Shown one piece after another: positions 44,193 through 52,083 of a stretch of DNA of 64,000 nucleotides. Location of the stretch: contig SCRA01000004.1 in the NCBI GenBank assembly GCA_004297985.1, forward strand, positions 52,087 to 116,086, in the 5' to 3' direction. The DNA is from a bacterium (GTDB taxonomy: Bacteria > Vulcanimicrobiota > Vulcanimicrobiia > Vulcanimicrobiales > SCRA01). The notes beneath the pieces were generated by a model. It was not told the DNA's origin. It was given only the letters and a program-made list of their open reading frames with translations, and ran no database searches. The position numbers and the translations under genes are program-made. How positions within the stretch are numbered: position 1 is the first letter of the stretch; every line of letters starts with the position of its first letter.

Positions 44193-45116
44193 ATGGAGCT
44201 GCGCAACCTTTCGACCTTCCTGGCGGTGGCCAAGACGTTGAGCTTCACGCGCGCCGCCGAGGAGCTCAACTACGCTCAGTCGAGTCTCTCGGCGCAGATC
44301 CAAGTGCTGGAGCGAGAGCTTGGCTCCCCGCTCTTCGAGCGTCTGGGCAAGCGCATTACGTTGACGGAGAGCGGGCGGCGTCTGGTGGGATATGCCGAAC
44401 GGCTGGTCAATTTGGAGCGTGAGGCGCTCAACTCCGTGCCGGACGCGGGTGAGCCCGCTGGGGTGCTGGCCGTCGGCGCCTGCGAATGGCTCTGTGCCGA
44501 TCTCCTGCCCCGCACGCTTCAGGGCATGCGCGAGCACCATCCCAACGTACGCTTGACGATCCAACCCGATGCGTGCTCGCGCCTTCTGACGGCGGTGACC
44601 ACCGGCGTCCTCGACGTTGCCTTTCTCGCCGATAAGCGGGTGCGTCTCCCGGAGGTCGCGACGGAAGTGCTGCGGAGTGAGTCGCTGATCGTGATCGCAC
44701 CGCCGGACCATCGCCTTGCCCGGCGCAAACGCGTCCGCCCGGAGGAATTGGCCGGAGAGGACTTTGTCGTGCCGCGCCTGGCCTGCACCTACCTGGACGC
44801 GCTCTTCGCCGCGATGGCGGCCGCTGGCGCCTCCCCCGGGCCACTGGTCGAGTTCGGCAGCGTGGAGGCGATCAAGCGCTGCGTCGAAGCCGGCGTTGGG
44901 CTCGCCGTCACGACGAGAACGGCGGTCCGCGTGGAGCTGGAAGAGGGGCGCCTAGCCGAGTTGGCCTGTGCGGTTCCAGAATTCCGCCAACACATCCAGG
45001 TCATCCGCCATCGCGACAAGTGGCTCTCTCCCGCGCTCTCGGCGTTCATCGAGATCGCCAAGCGGGAGATCGTGGAGCGCGGCCAACGTCGCGCAGCGGC
45101 CCGCCGCAGCGCCTAG
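44193..45116 (+). CDS. LysR-family transcriptional regulator
   Basis: A 307-aa LysR-type regulator. ATG 44193 is preferred over ATG 44181 because GGAGG lies 5 nt before it. The HTH region reads MELRNLSTFLAVAKTLSFTR, AAEELNYAQSSLSAQIQ and LGSPLFERLGKRI; the effector domain begins near residue 85. It is divergent from a possible 73-aa membrane protein and follows the alkylation-repair operon. Target and effector are unknown. Confidence 0.9.
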   Translation: MELRNLSTFLAVAKTLSFTRAAEELNYAQSSLSAQIQVLERELGSPLFERLGKRITLTESGRRLVGYAERLVNLEREALNSVPDAGEPAGVLAVGACEWLCADLLPRTLQGMREHHPNVRLTIQPDACSRLLTAVTTGVLDVAFLADKRVRLPEVATEVLRSESLIVIAPPDHRLARRKRVRPEELAGEDFVVPRLACTYLDALFAAMAAAGASPGPLVEFGSVEAIKRCVEAGVGLAVTTRTAVRVELEEGRLAELACAVPEFRQHIQVIRHRDKWLSPALSAFIEIAKREIVERGQRRAAARRSA

Positions 45117-45184
45117 GGGGCTGCTGGGCGGAACCGCTCCGAATACCCTCCACCGAGGGATGGTTAGCGCGTTTCTCTCCGTGG

Positions 45185-45190
45185 TAGAAT
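45185..45190 (+). promoter_or_regulatory. Candidate -10 box TAGAAT upstream of the 38-aa ORF
   Basis: TAGAAT matches TATAAT in five of six positions and lies 49 nt before the start codon at 45240. The upstream TTAGCG about 15 bp before it is a poor -35. A transcript starting near 45197 would carry the small ORF, both hairpins and end at the terminator at 45458-45504, about 300 nt in all. Confidence 0.4.
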
Positions 45191-45239
45191 CGTATCCAAG
45201 GAAGAAAGTTTCCTGCAAAAATATGTCGGAGGGAGAGCA

Positions 45240-45356
45240 ATGGAGTACCAGACACTTGAGGCGCAGGCGAATCTCGAGTACGAGAGAGACATTCGGGAGG
45301 AGTTGCGCGAGAAGGGGACGCTGGTACGCGAGGAGGGGCTCTCCCGCGGCGTCTAG
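45240..45356 (+). CDS. Small protein of 38 residues, highly charged
   Basis: ATG 45240 is preceded at 7 nt by GGAGGG, a strong ribosome-binding site. The product begins MEYQTLEAQANLEYERDIRE and ends in GLSRGV; about half of its residues are Glu, Asp, Arg or Lys and the pattern suits a single amphipathic helix. No Cys, no signal and no membrane segment are present. I recognise no family. Codon use is G/C-rich at the third position through much of its length, like the neighbours. A promoter and terminator flank it, so it seems to be its own gene rather than a leader. Confidence 0.55.
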   Translation: MEYQTLEAQANLEYERDIREELREKGTLVREEGLSRGV

Positions 45357-45400
45357 CCCCGCATTCTGACGCCGACCGACGAGCTGGGCCCAGGGCGGCG

Positions 45401-45448
45401 TCCCCCGCTGGAAGGGGCTGCCCCCAGGACATCCCCCGCTGGAAGGGG
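45401..45448 (+). repeat. Two identical 17-nt hairpin repeats with GGA loops
   Basis: TCCCCCGCTGGAAGGGG occurs at 45401-45417 and again at 45432-45448, a 31-nt period. Each folds as CCCC/GGGG around a loop containing GGA. They lie just downstream of the 38-aa ORF and before an intrinsic terminator, so they would be in the same transcript. GGA-loop hairpins in tandem recall RNA-binding-protein sites such as those of CsrA/RsmA, but no such protein is in the window. Confidence 0.65.
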
Positions 45449-45457
45449 ATGAGTGAC

Positions 45458-45504
45458 GGCCCCCGGAGCGCCTCGAAAGAGCGTCCCGGGGGCCTCGTCT
45501 TTTC
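45458..45504 (+). terminator. Intrinsic (rho-independent) terminator
   Basis: GGCCCCCGG (45458-45466) pairs perfectly with CCGGGGGCC (45486-45494) around a 19-nt loop that can extend the stem slightly. It is followed by TCGTCTTTT. It would end transcription of the 38-aa ORF unit, or read-through from the LysR gene, and isolates the TPR gene downstream. Confidence 0.75.
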
Positions 45505-45516
45505 CCGCCTTGGCGG

Positions 45517-45522
45517 TATACT
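45517..45522 (+). promoter_or_regulatory. Candidate -10 box TATACT for the TPR gene
   Basis: TATACT matches the sigma-70 -10 consensus in five of six positions and lies 35 nt before the TPR gene start. The expected -35 zone contains no good TTGACA match, so an activator or alternative arrangement is possible. It sits just after the intrinsic terminator, as expected for a new transcription unit. Confidence 0.4.
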
Positions 45523-45557
45523 GATAACGAAGCGCGTCCCCCGCCAAGGTGTCTGCT

Positions 45558-46748
45558 ATGCGCACGATCGCCGCTGTCGTGATAGTCGCTTCCCTCTCGT
45601 TCACCGCGATGATGGGACGAGGGCAGGCCGCACCGGTGGTTCAAATGCCCAACGGCGTGACGATCTACGATCTACCCAACGATCGAACCATCATCGCGCG
45701 AGAGGAGCGTCGCGCCGACGCCGGCGATCTCTCGGGGGCCACGGCGGATCTGGCTCTCTACGTGGCGGCCCACCCCGCCGAGCGCGGCCCTATGGTGCTG
45801 CTCGGCGACTTCTATTATCGCGCGCGTGACCTGAAGCAGGCCGAGCAGACCTATCGCAACGCCCTCGAACTGGGCAACGCGCACGAGATCCACAACCGCC
45901 TCGGTGGCGTCTTCGCCCTGGAGCAGCGGTACGACGACGCGATTCGCGAGTTTCGTGCTAGTCTGCCGCTGCCCGGAGGATTCGTGCACCTGGTCGCATT
46001 GCATCGAATGTTTGGCGACCTCGATGCATTTGTCGCCCAAACCGTGCGCGAGGCGGGCCGCCACCCGAACGACGCCAACTATGCCGCTGATCTTGGGCTG
46101 GTATACGACGCGGCGGGTCGCGCCAATGAGGCGCTGGCCGCCTATCAACGAGCGGTTGACCTCGATCCCAACGACCCCGTCGGCTATGACGGCATCGGCA
46201 GTGTCCTGATTTCGCAGGAACGCTATAGCGAGGCGATCCATCCGCTCCAGCAGGCGCTCTCCCTGCAGCCGGCGTTCGTCGCCGCCCTCAACAATCTCGG
46301 CGATGCCTATCTCGGCCTCAAGGACACGCGGTCGGCGCGACGCTACCTGGATCAGGCGGCAGCGATCGATCCCCGCGACGCCTCGGTGCTGGTGAATCTC
46401 GGCGTGCTGGAGGACCTCGACGGCCACCGCGCCGCAGCACTGGACGACTACCGGCGCGCGATCGCCGATGATCCCTTCCAACTCGAGGCCTATTACGACA
46501 CCGCCGCCGACTACGATGACCAGGGTCAGCATGAGTTGGCCGAGGCAGTCACGCTCAAGGGTCTAGCGGTCGATGCCCACGACGGCATCCTCCACTTCAA
46601 CCTCGCAGTGATCGAGGACGAGTTAGGCCGCCATCAGGACGCGCTCAAGGAGTACCGGCTGGCGGCGACGCTCCGCAATCCGCTGGCGGCGCGTCTAGCG
46701 AAGCTGGCCCTCTCGCGGCTTGAGACGACGCCTACATCCGTGCGATGA
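45558..46748 (+). CDS. Secreted tetratricopeptide-repeat protein
   Basis: A 396-aa protein with a signal peptide (TIAAVVIVASLSFTAMMG, cleavage near QAAP). ATG 45558 follows AAGG by about 6 nt. From residue ~50 to the end it is built of about nine TPR units, for example NEALAAYQRAVDLDPNDPVG, PAFVAALNNLGDAYLGLKDT and DEGILHFNLAVIEDELGRHQ-type helices. It is probably a periplasmic or envelope scaffold for protein interactions. Its last 17 bp overlap the convergent ridA gene. Confidence 0.8.
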   Translation: MRTIAAVVIVASLSFTAMMGRGQAAPVVQMPNGVTIYDLPNDRTIIAREERRADAGDLSGATADLALYVAAHPAERGPMVLLGDFYYRARDLKQAEQTYRNALELGNAHEIHNRLGGVFALEQRYDDAIREFRASLPLPGGFVHLVALHRMFGDLDAFVAQTVREAGRHPNDANYAADLGLVYDAAGRANEALAAYQRAVDLDPNDPVGYDGIGSVLISQERYSEAIHPLQQALSLQPAFVAALNNLGDAYLGLKDTRSARRYLDQAAAIDPRDASVLVNLGVLEDLDGHRAAALDDYRRAIADDPFQLEAYYDTAADYDDQGQHELAEAVTLKGLAVDAHDGILHFNLAVIEDELGRHQDALKEYRLAATLRNPLAARLAKLALSRLETTPTSVR

Positions 46749-47112
46749 CGTCGATCTCGACGCTGGCCCCCGCCGGGAGCGCAGCCACAGCGACCGTCGT
46801 GCGAGCGGGGTAGCTGCCTGAGAAGTATCCGCCGTAGACGGTGTTGACGTCGGAGAAGTCGGCCATGTCCGCAAGGAAGATGGTCGTCTTCACGACGTGT
46901 TCGAGATTGACGCCGGCGGCGGAGAGCAGTTCGCGGACGTTCTCCATGATGCGCTCGGCCTCGGCCTTTACGCCGCCGCTCACCAGCTTCCCCGTGCCGG
47001 GGTCGAGGCCGACCTGCCCGGAGCAGAAGAGGAAGTCGCCCACGCGTACGGCCTGGCTGTATGGTCCGATGGGGTGCGGTGCATGGGTGGTTTCGATGGT
47101 ATCGACGAGCAC
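46732..47112 (-). CDS. ridA: RidA family reactive-intermediate deaminase
   Basis: A 126-aa cytoplasmic enzyme that hydrolyses reactive enamine/imine intermediates from PLP enzymes. GTG 47112 is chosen because AAGGAG lies 7 nt upstream and gives exact family length. HPIGPYSQAVRVGDFLFCSG is the N-terminal RidA signature, and YPARTTVAVAALPAGASVEI carries the substrate-binding Arg and the C-terminal Glu region. It is divergent from the sensor kinase gene. Confidence 0.92.
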   Translation of the reverse strand: MLVDTIETTHAPHPIGPYSQAVRVGDFLFCSGQVGLDPGTGKLVSGGVKAEAERIMENVRELLSAAGVNLEHVVKTTIFLADMADFSDVNTVYGGYFSGSYPARTTVAVAALPAGASVEIDVIARM

Positions 47113-47200
47113 GCGATAGCTCCTTGTCCGTGGAATCCCCACGAGTCTCGACCTGCTTGTACACCGGCGCACGCGGGCCCTGGTCGCCTCCAGGCGGACC

Positions 47201-49150
47201 GTGGCGGAGACCATCGGCGCGGCCGATATAGCAGACAACGTGGCTTATCTCGCATACCTCGCCGCAGCGCTCTCCGCTGCCGTGGCGGCCGCTGCCCTCT
47301 GGCTTCTCGAGAGGCGCCGCCGCGTGCGCGATCGTCGCCGCTACCGCGAGCGGCTGGCCGCGCTCGAGTCGACCGTTCAGGCGGGCACGGCGCGCATCCT
47401 ACGGCGCCGCGAGCTGACGCGCGCGATCTTGGAGATCAGCACCACGCTGCTGCGCGAGCACTCCCTCTCGATCGTGCTCGATCGCCTGCTGGCCGCGACC
47501 TTGGAGAACTTCGGCTTCTCGGCCGGCGCGTTCTATCTGCGAAGCTCACCCGGCGAGCACTTCGTGCGAGCGGCGATCGCCGGCCTCCCGCGTTCGCACA
47601 CCGAGGCGCTCCTAGGGCAGCCGGTCGACCCGATGACCTTCGACCAAATCCTCTCGCCCGAGTTTCGCGTGCGCGAGACGTACTACTACGTCCCCGGCGA
47701 GCGTGCGGCGGAGCTGGGCTTCCCAGTGGGGCTGCGCCGCTTCCCTGAGCTCGCGGACGTGCCCCGCAGCCGATCCGGCGCGTGGCAAGAGCGCGACGTC
47801 ATCGCCTTTCCGTTCTTCGATCGCCATGGCCGCATCACGGGGCTACTGGTGCCGGACGATCCCGTCGAGCGTCGCTTCCCGAACGATGAAGTCATACGCG
47901 CCATCGAGATGTTCGCGGCGCTCGCCAGCGTGGCCGTCGAGAACGCCCGGCTGGCTACGCAACGCGAAACGGCGACGCGCCAAATGGCCGAGGTGCTGCG
48001 TGTCTCCGGCGAGCTGCTGGCGGAGGAGCGCCTCGACGACCTGCTGCTGGCGATCCTGCGCGCGGCGTTGCGCACCTTCGACTTGGCAGGCGGCGAGATC
48101 GCCCTGCTCGATCAGGCGCGCGACGTCTTCGTGCGCCGCGCGGCACTCGGCCGCGTGGTAAGCGAACCGATCGGCGCGGAGATCGATCCAGCCACCGTGC
48201 AGCGGCGCCTCGCCGCGGAGCGGCGCACAGCCGAGGGCTACTACGAGACGTCGGACGCGCTGACGTTTCCGTTCCCCGATGCTGCCGGCCGCATCATCGG
48301 CTTCCTTGCCCCCGAGCTGCCGCACGGCAGCGGCCCAATCGCCCGCGAGACAGCGCGTACCATGCAGATCTACGCGAACTTTGCCGGCCTAGCAGTGGCG
48401 CGCGCCGAAGTTCGCGGTTTGGAGATCCGTCGTCTGCGCGAGCTCGAGGAGATTGCTCAGATGAAGTCGGACTTCGTCTCGACGGTCAGCCACGAGCTGC
48501 GCACGCCGCTGACGAGCATCAAGGGCTTCATCAGCATCCTCATCCACCGCCGCGGTGCGATGAGCGCGGAACAGCGCGGCGAGGCGTTACGGATCGTGGA
48601 CAGCGAGGCCAATCGCCTCATTCGATTAGTCGACGATTTGCTCGCTGCGGCGCGCCTCGAGCGTGGGGCGTTCCATGTCGAACTGAGGAGCACGCCGGTG
48701 AACGCGGTGGTACAGCGCGCCGTCACGGCGGTCGCGATGGAGTATCCCGCGCGCCGCTTCGTCGTATGCCCTGGTGGCGACGGGCTGGCGTCGCACACCG
48801 ATCCAGACCACGCGCTGCGCATCGTTACCAACCTTTTGACCAATGCGGCGAAGTACTCGCCGGAGGGCGGCGAGATCGTGGTGAACGTGGGCGGAGATGG
48901 CGACCAGGTCACCATCGAGGTCGTCGACGCGGGGCCCGGCATCCCGAGAGACGAGCGCGAACGCATCTTTGAGCGCTTCGTGCGGCTCGACGATCAAGTT
49001 CGCTCCAATGCGGGAACCGGGCTGGGACTCTATATCTCGCGCCAGCTTGCCAAGGCCGTTGGCGGCACGCTCACCTTGGAAGAGAGCGGCGCCCCGGGCT
49101 CGCGCTTCCGCTTGACTCTGCGCGCCGCCGAAAGCGGGCTTGGCTCCTAG
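47201..49150 (+). CDS. GAF-domain sensor histidine kinase
   Basis: A 649-aa kinase starting at GTG 47201. One transmembrane helix lies near residues 15-37, followed by a coiled coil, two GAF-like sensor domains (about 75-250 and 265-405), then HisKA with SHELRTPLTS (phospho-acceptor His near 430) and HATPase_c with LLTNAAKYSPEGG (N box), VDAGPGIP (G1) and GTGLGLYISRQ (G2). It probably senses an intracellular signal or small ligand. No response regulator lies beside it, so its partner is encoded elsewhere. Confidence 0.9.
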   Translation: MAETIGAADIADNVAYLAYLAAALSAAVAAAALWLLERRRRVRDRRRYRERLAALESTVQAGTARILRRRELTRAILEISTTLLREHSLSIVLDRLLAATLENFGFSAGAFYLRSSPGEHFVRAAIAGLPRSHTEALLGQPVDPMTFDQILSPEFRVRETYYYVPGERAAELGFPVGLRRFPELADVPRSRSGAWQERDVIAFPFFDRHGRITGLLVPDDPVERRFPNDEVIRAIEMFAALASVAVENARLATQRETATRQMAEVLRVSGELLAEERLDDLLLAILRAALRTFDLAGGEIALLDQARDVFVRRAALGRVVSEPIGAEIDPATVQRRLAAERRTAEGYYETSDALTFPFPDAAGRIIGFLAPELPHGSGPIARETARTMQIYANFAGLAVARAEVRGLEIRRLRELEEIAQMKSDFVSTVSHELRTPLTSIKGFISILIHRRGAMSAEQRGEALRIVDSEANRLIRLVDDLLAAARLERGAFHVELRSTPVNAVVQRAVTAVAMEYPARRFVVCPGGDGLASHTDPDHALRIVTNLLTNAAKYSPEGGEIVVNVGGDGDQVTIEVVDAGPGIPRDERERIFERFVRLDDQVRSNAGTGLGLYISRQLAKAVGGTLTLEESGAPGSRFRLTLRAAESGLGS

Positions 49151-50469
49151 TGCAAGGTCAAGTACTCCTCCAGCTCCCAGGGGTGCACGGCGCGCCTATA
49201 GCGCTCATACTCGGCGGCCTTGGCCTCGCGGAAGGCGTGGTAGATGTGGTCGCCCAGGGCCCCGCGGATCACGGGGTCGCGATCTAACTCCACGAGCGCC
49301 TCGCGTAGCGAGTGCGGGAGCTCGCGAATGCCGCGCTCGGTACGCGTGCGCTCGCTGAGCTCGTAGGTGCTGCCTGCAAGCGGCTGTCCGGGCAGCAGCT
49401 CGTTGCGGATGCCGTCGAGGCCCGCCGCGAGGATCACGGCCAACGTGAGATAGGGGTTGCACGAGGCATCGGGGCTGCGCAGCTCGATCCGGGTATCGTC
49501 ACCGCGCTCGGAAGGGATGCGCACCAAGCTGTTGGCGCTGCGCTCGCTCCAGACGGTGAGGATCGGCGCATCCCAGAAGGGCACCAGGCGCTTATAGGAG
49601 TTGACGGTCGGATTGGCGATCGCGGTGATCGCCGTCGCATGGGCGAGGAGGCCGCCGATGAAGTAGAGGGCCGTTGGCGAGAGGCCGTGCTCGCCGCTCT
49701 CGTCGGCGAACGCGTTGCGCTCGCCTTCGCGAAGGACGATCTCGATGTGCAGCGCGCTGCCGGCACTGTCGCCGAGCGGTTTTGCCATGAACGTGGCGTG
49801 GAGATCGCGCTCGAGCGCCAGATGCCGAACGACGTTGCGTAGGGTGACCACGTTGTCCGCGGTGGTGAGAGCGTCGGCGCTCTTGAAGTCGATCTCGTGC
49901 TGCCCGGGGCCGTGCTCGTGGTGGGCGGAGGCGACATGGAAACCCATCGTCTCCAGCGTCGCTACCATGTGGCGCCGCGCGTGCTCCCCGACGTCGGAGG
50001 GGGAGAAGTCGAAGTACGAGCCGCGCTCCGCGGCACCGATGACCGGGCTGCCCTGCTCGTCGCGCTGGAAGATGTAGAACTCCGCCTCCACGCAGCTAGC
50101 GAGGGTAAAGCCCATCTCGTGCACCTGGGCCACGGCGCGTTTGAGCGTGGTGCGCGGACAGCCTTCGAAAGACTCACCGTCGGACTGGACGATGTCGCAG
50201 ATCAAACGAGCCTCGGTCTCCCCCTCCGTCGTCCAAGGGTAGACGGCGAAGGTATTGAGGTCGGGTTTGAGCATCATGTCGACCTCCTCCGAGCGGGCGA
50301 AGCCGGCGATGCTGCCGCCATCGAAGGTGACGCGGCCGTCGAGGGCGCGCTCGAGCTCGGCCACCGGGATCACCACGTTCTTCGTGATGCCGAAGATGTC
50401 CACGAACTGCATCCGCAGGAAACGGACGCTGCTCTCTTTGATCATGCGCGTGAGATCTCGTTTGTTCAT
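49147..50469 (-). CDS. Glutamine synthetase, type I (alpha-like)
   Basis: A 440-aa glutamine-synthetase-family enzyme. D50 in FDGGSIAGF and ARSEEVDMMLKPD, CVEAEFYIFQRD, HHEHGPGQHEIDF, and RIPSERGDDTRIELRSPDAS are the core signatures. Arg59 in GFAR matches the feedback-inhibition Arg of GSI-alpha (B. subtilis type), and the adenylylation Tyr site of the beta class is absent. The sequence FDGGS differs from the usual FDGSS. Gamma-glutamylation of another amine is possible. A PucR-type regulator 20 bp upstream probably controls it. Confidence 0.82.
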   Translation of the reverse strand: MNKRDLTRMIKESSVRFLRMQFVDIFGITKNVVIPVAELERALDGRVTFDGGSIAGFARSEEVDMMLKPDLNTFAVYPWTTEGETEARLICDIVQSDGESFEGCPRTTLKRAVAQVHEMGFTLASCVEAEFYIFQRDEQGSPVIGAAERGSYFDFSPSDVGEHARRHMVATLETMGFHVASAHHEHGPGQHEIDFKSADALTTADNVVTLRNVVRHLALERDLHATFMAKPLGDSAGSALHIEIVLREGERNAFADESGEHGLSPTALYFIGGLLAHATAITAIANPTVNSYKRLVPFWDAPILTVWSERSANSLVRIPSERGDDTRIELRSPDASCNPYLTLAVILAAGLDGIRNELLPGQPLAGSTYELSERTRTERGIRELPHSLREALVELDRDPVIRGALGDHIYHAFREAKAAEYERYRRAVHPWELEEYLTLH

Positions 50470-50489
50470 GTCGTCCTAACTGGGCGGCG

Positions 50490-51683
50490 TCAGCCCAAGA
50501 GCGCGTCGATAGCCAGCGCCGCACGCAGGGCGAGCTGGTCGTGGGCACTGTCGAGGTCACGGTTGCAGATCTCGGCGATCTGGCGCAGACGGTAGAAGAC
50601 GGTATGGCGGTGGACGTTGAGCTTCTCCGAGGCCGTCTTGACGTTTTGACGCACGGTGAAGTAGAGCATCAACGTACGCAGGAGCTCCGTGTGATTCTTC
50701 TCGTCGTAGGCGCGCAGCGGCTCGAGCGTGCGATCGGCGAAACGCTGCAGCTCCTCGCACGAGGCGCCGCGGTGGAGTAACGGATAGAGGCCAAGGTCCT
50801 CCCACGCGCCCACGCGGCTCACGCCAAAGAGGCGGCGAACGATGACCAGGGCCTCGCGCGCCTCGTTAACGCTGCGCGCGGTCTCGAGGACGTCGTCCGC
50901 ACGCGTGCCGACCCCACCCACCAGGCTGACGTCGAGCTTGGCTTTGGCTGCGTGCTTGGGGAGCATGGCGGCCGCCAGCGCCACGTTCTGCGCATCGATC
51001 GGCAGCGGTGTGGGGACCAGGAAGACGAATCCGGCGGCGCGCTCGATCGTCACCGTCTCCGCGCTCTGATGGCGGAGATGCGCGAGGCAGAGCTTGCGCA
51101 CCTCGGAGAGCTGTCGCGCCGCCATGCTCTCGTCGAGACCCTCGGCCTCCACGGCGACGGCGACGTACGAGGGCGCGACGGTAATCCCGCGCGCCGCGGC
51201 GTCGTCACGCACGGCGGCGGGGTCGTCGTAGGAGCCGCCCAGGAGCCGATCCCAGAACGAGCGTCGCCGCCCTTTTACGCCCCCGGCCTCGCGTACCAGG
51301 TCGACGGCGATCGACGAGGCGGTCAGCCGCACCAACGGAGCGAGATCGGCGACGGAGCCGTTGAGGGCGAGCACGACGAGCCAGCCGAGCTCGGCGTCCC
51401 CCGCGCGCATCGGATAGGCGATGCCGGGGCTCCCGTCGAGGAGGTGCAGGTGGACCATGCCGCCTTCGTCGTGTTTGGCTTGGCGCACCAGCTCGCGGGC
51501 CGTCGCCGGGACGCCGCGGTCGCCGGCTCCCGCTAGGGCAAGATGATGCCACTCCGCATCTTCCACCAACACCGCACCGCCGCAACGCGCCGCCAGATGG
51601 GAGGCATAGGCCTTTGGACCGCCGCCGGCGGCCGAGATCCGCGCCAGGCTCTCGGCGAACGCGAGCAACTCGTCGGTGGTCAT
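50490..51683 (-). CDS. PucR-family transcriptional regulator
   Basis: A 397-aa regulator. The C-terminal ~60 residues are the PucR helix-turn-helix: LRTLMLYFTVRQNVKTASEK, LNVHRHTVFYRLRQIAEI, and DLDSAHDQLALRAALAI. A GGDEF-like-derived middle domain (about 190-310) and an N-terminal sensory region precede it. The start is placed at ATG 51683; an ATG at 51761 is also possible but would overlap the divergent gene's start. It is in one unit with the alpha-type glutamine synthetase, so nitrogen or purine/amine control is likely. Confidence 0.82.
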   Translation of the reverse strand: MTTDELLAFAESLARISAAGGGPKAYASHLAARCGGAVLVEDAEWHHLALAGAGDRGVPATARELVRQAKHDEGGMVHLHLLDGSPGIAYPMRAGDAELGWLVVLALNGSVADLAPLVRLTASSIAVDLVREAGGVKGRRRSFWDRLLGGSYDDPAAVRDDAAARGITVAPSYVAVAVEAEGLDESMAARQLSEVRKLCLAHLRHQSAETVTIERAAGFVFLVPTPLPIDAQNVALAAAMLPKHAAKAKLDVSLVGGVGTRADDVLETARSVNEAREALVIVRRLFGVSRVGAWEDLGLYPLLHRGASCEELQRFADRTLEPLRAYDEKNHTELLRTLMLYFTVRQNVKTASEKLNVHRHTVFYRLRQIAEICNRDLDSAHDQLALRAALAIDALLG

Positions 51684-51744
51684 CACCCCTACTTCAAACA
51701 CGGCGGCAAGGCGTTCCTTCGGCCAAACGTCGAAGCCCTCGTCC

Positions 51745-52074
51745 ATGCAGACCGCACTCATGCTCCACTATGCCTGGGCCTTCGTGGTCATCGCTACGGT
51801 GCTCTGGGCCATCTGGCAGCCGCTGGGCCGGCGCGTCGCGCTCTGGGCACTGGCGATCCAACTCCTTCTGGGGATCTGGGTGATGGCGACGGGGAGGGGC
51901 GTGCACTGGCTCCACCCCGTGCTCTGGCTCGCCGCCGCGCTGCTGATCCAGTTGGGGGCGATCCTGGCCCGGCGCAACAACGGCCCCGTACCCACGCTGC
52001 TCATCGCACTGGGGGCGGCCTGCGCCGCGCTCACGTTCCATCTCGGCCAAGCCAGCGTCGCCGGGGGCGTGTAA
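51745..52074 (+). CDS. Small integral membrane protein, unknown
   Basis: A 109-aa protein with four hydrophobic segments: YAWAFVVIATVLWAIW, VALWALAIQLLLGIWVM, WLHPVLWLAAALLIQLGAIL and VPTLLIALGAACAALTF. ATG 51745 or ATG 51760 can serve as start and neither has a strong ribosome-binding site. It is divergent from the PucR gene and convergent with the NRAMP gene. No family is recognised; the His/Trp-rich loop RGVHWLHP may bind a metal or heme. Confidence 0.6.
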   Translation: MQTALMLHYAWAFVVIATVLWAIWQPLGRRVALWALAIQLLLGIWVMATGRGVHWLHPVLWLAAALLIQLGAILARRNNGPVPTLLIALGAACAALTFHLGQASVAGGV

Positions 52075-52083
52075 CCGGCTGCG

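Larger units (their letters stand above)
45117..45557. other. Gene-sparse stretch holding a 38-aa ORF, tandem hairpins and a terminator
   Basis: The 441 nt between the LysR and TPR genes contain a candidate promoter (TAGAAT at 45185-45190), a 38-codon frame with a strong ribosome-binding site, two identical 17-nt hairpins, an intrinsic terminator, and a -10-like box for the TPR gene. Together they look like one short independent transcription unit. Nothing else is recognised in the stretch. Confidence 0.55.

Noticed and set aside
45401..45448. CRISPR-like array
   Set aside because: Only two 17-nt repeats at a 31-nt period, each self-folding, and no cas gene in the window; they are better read as RNA hairpins.
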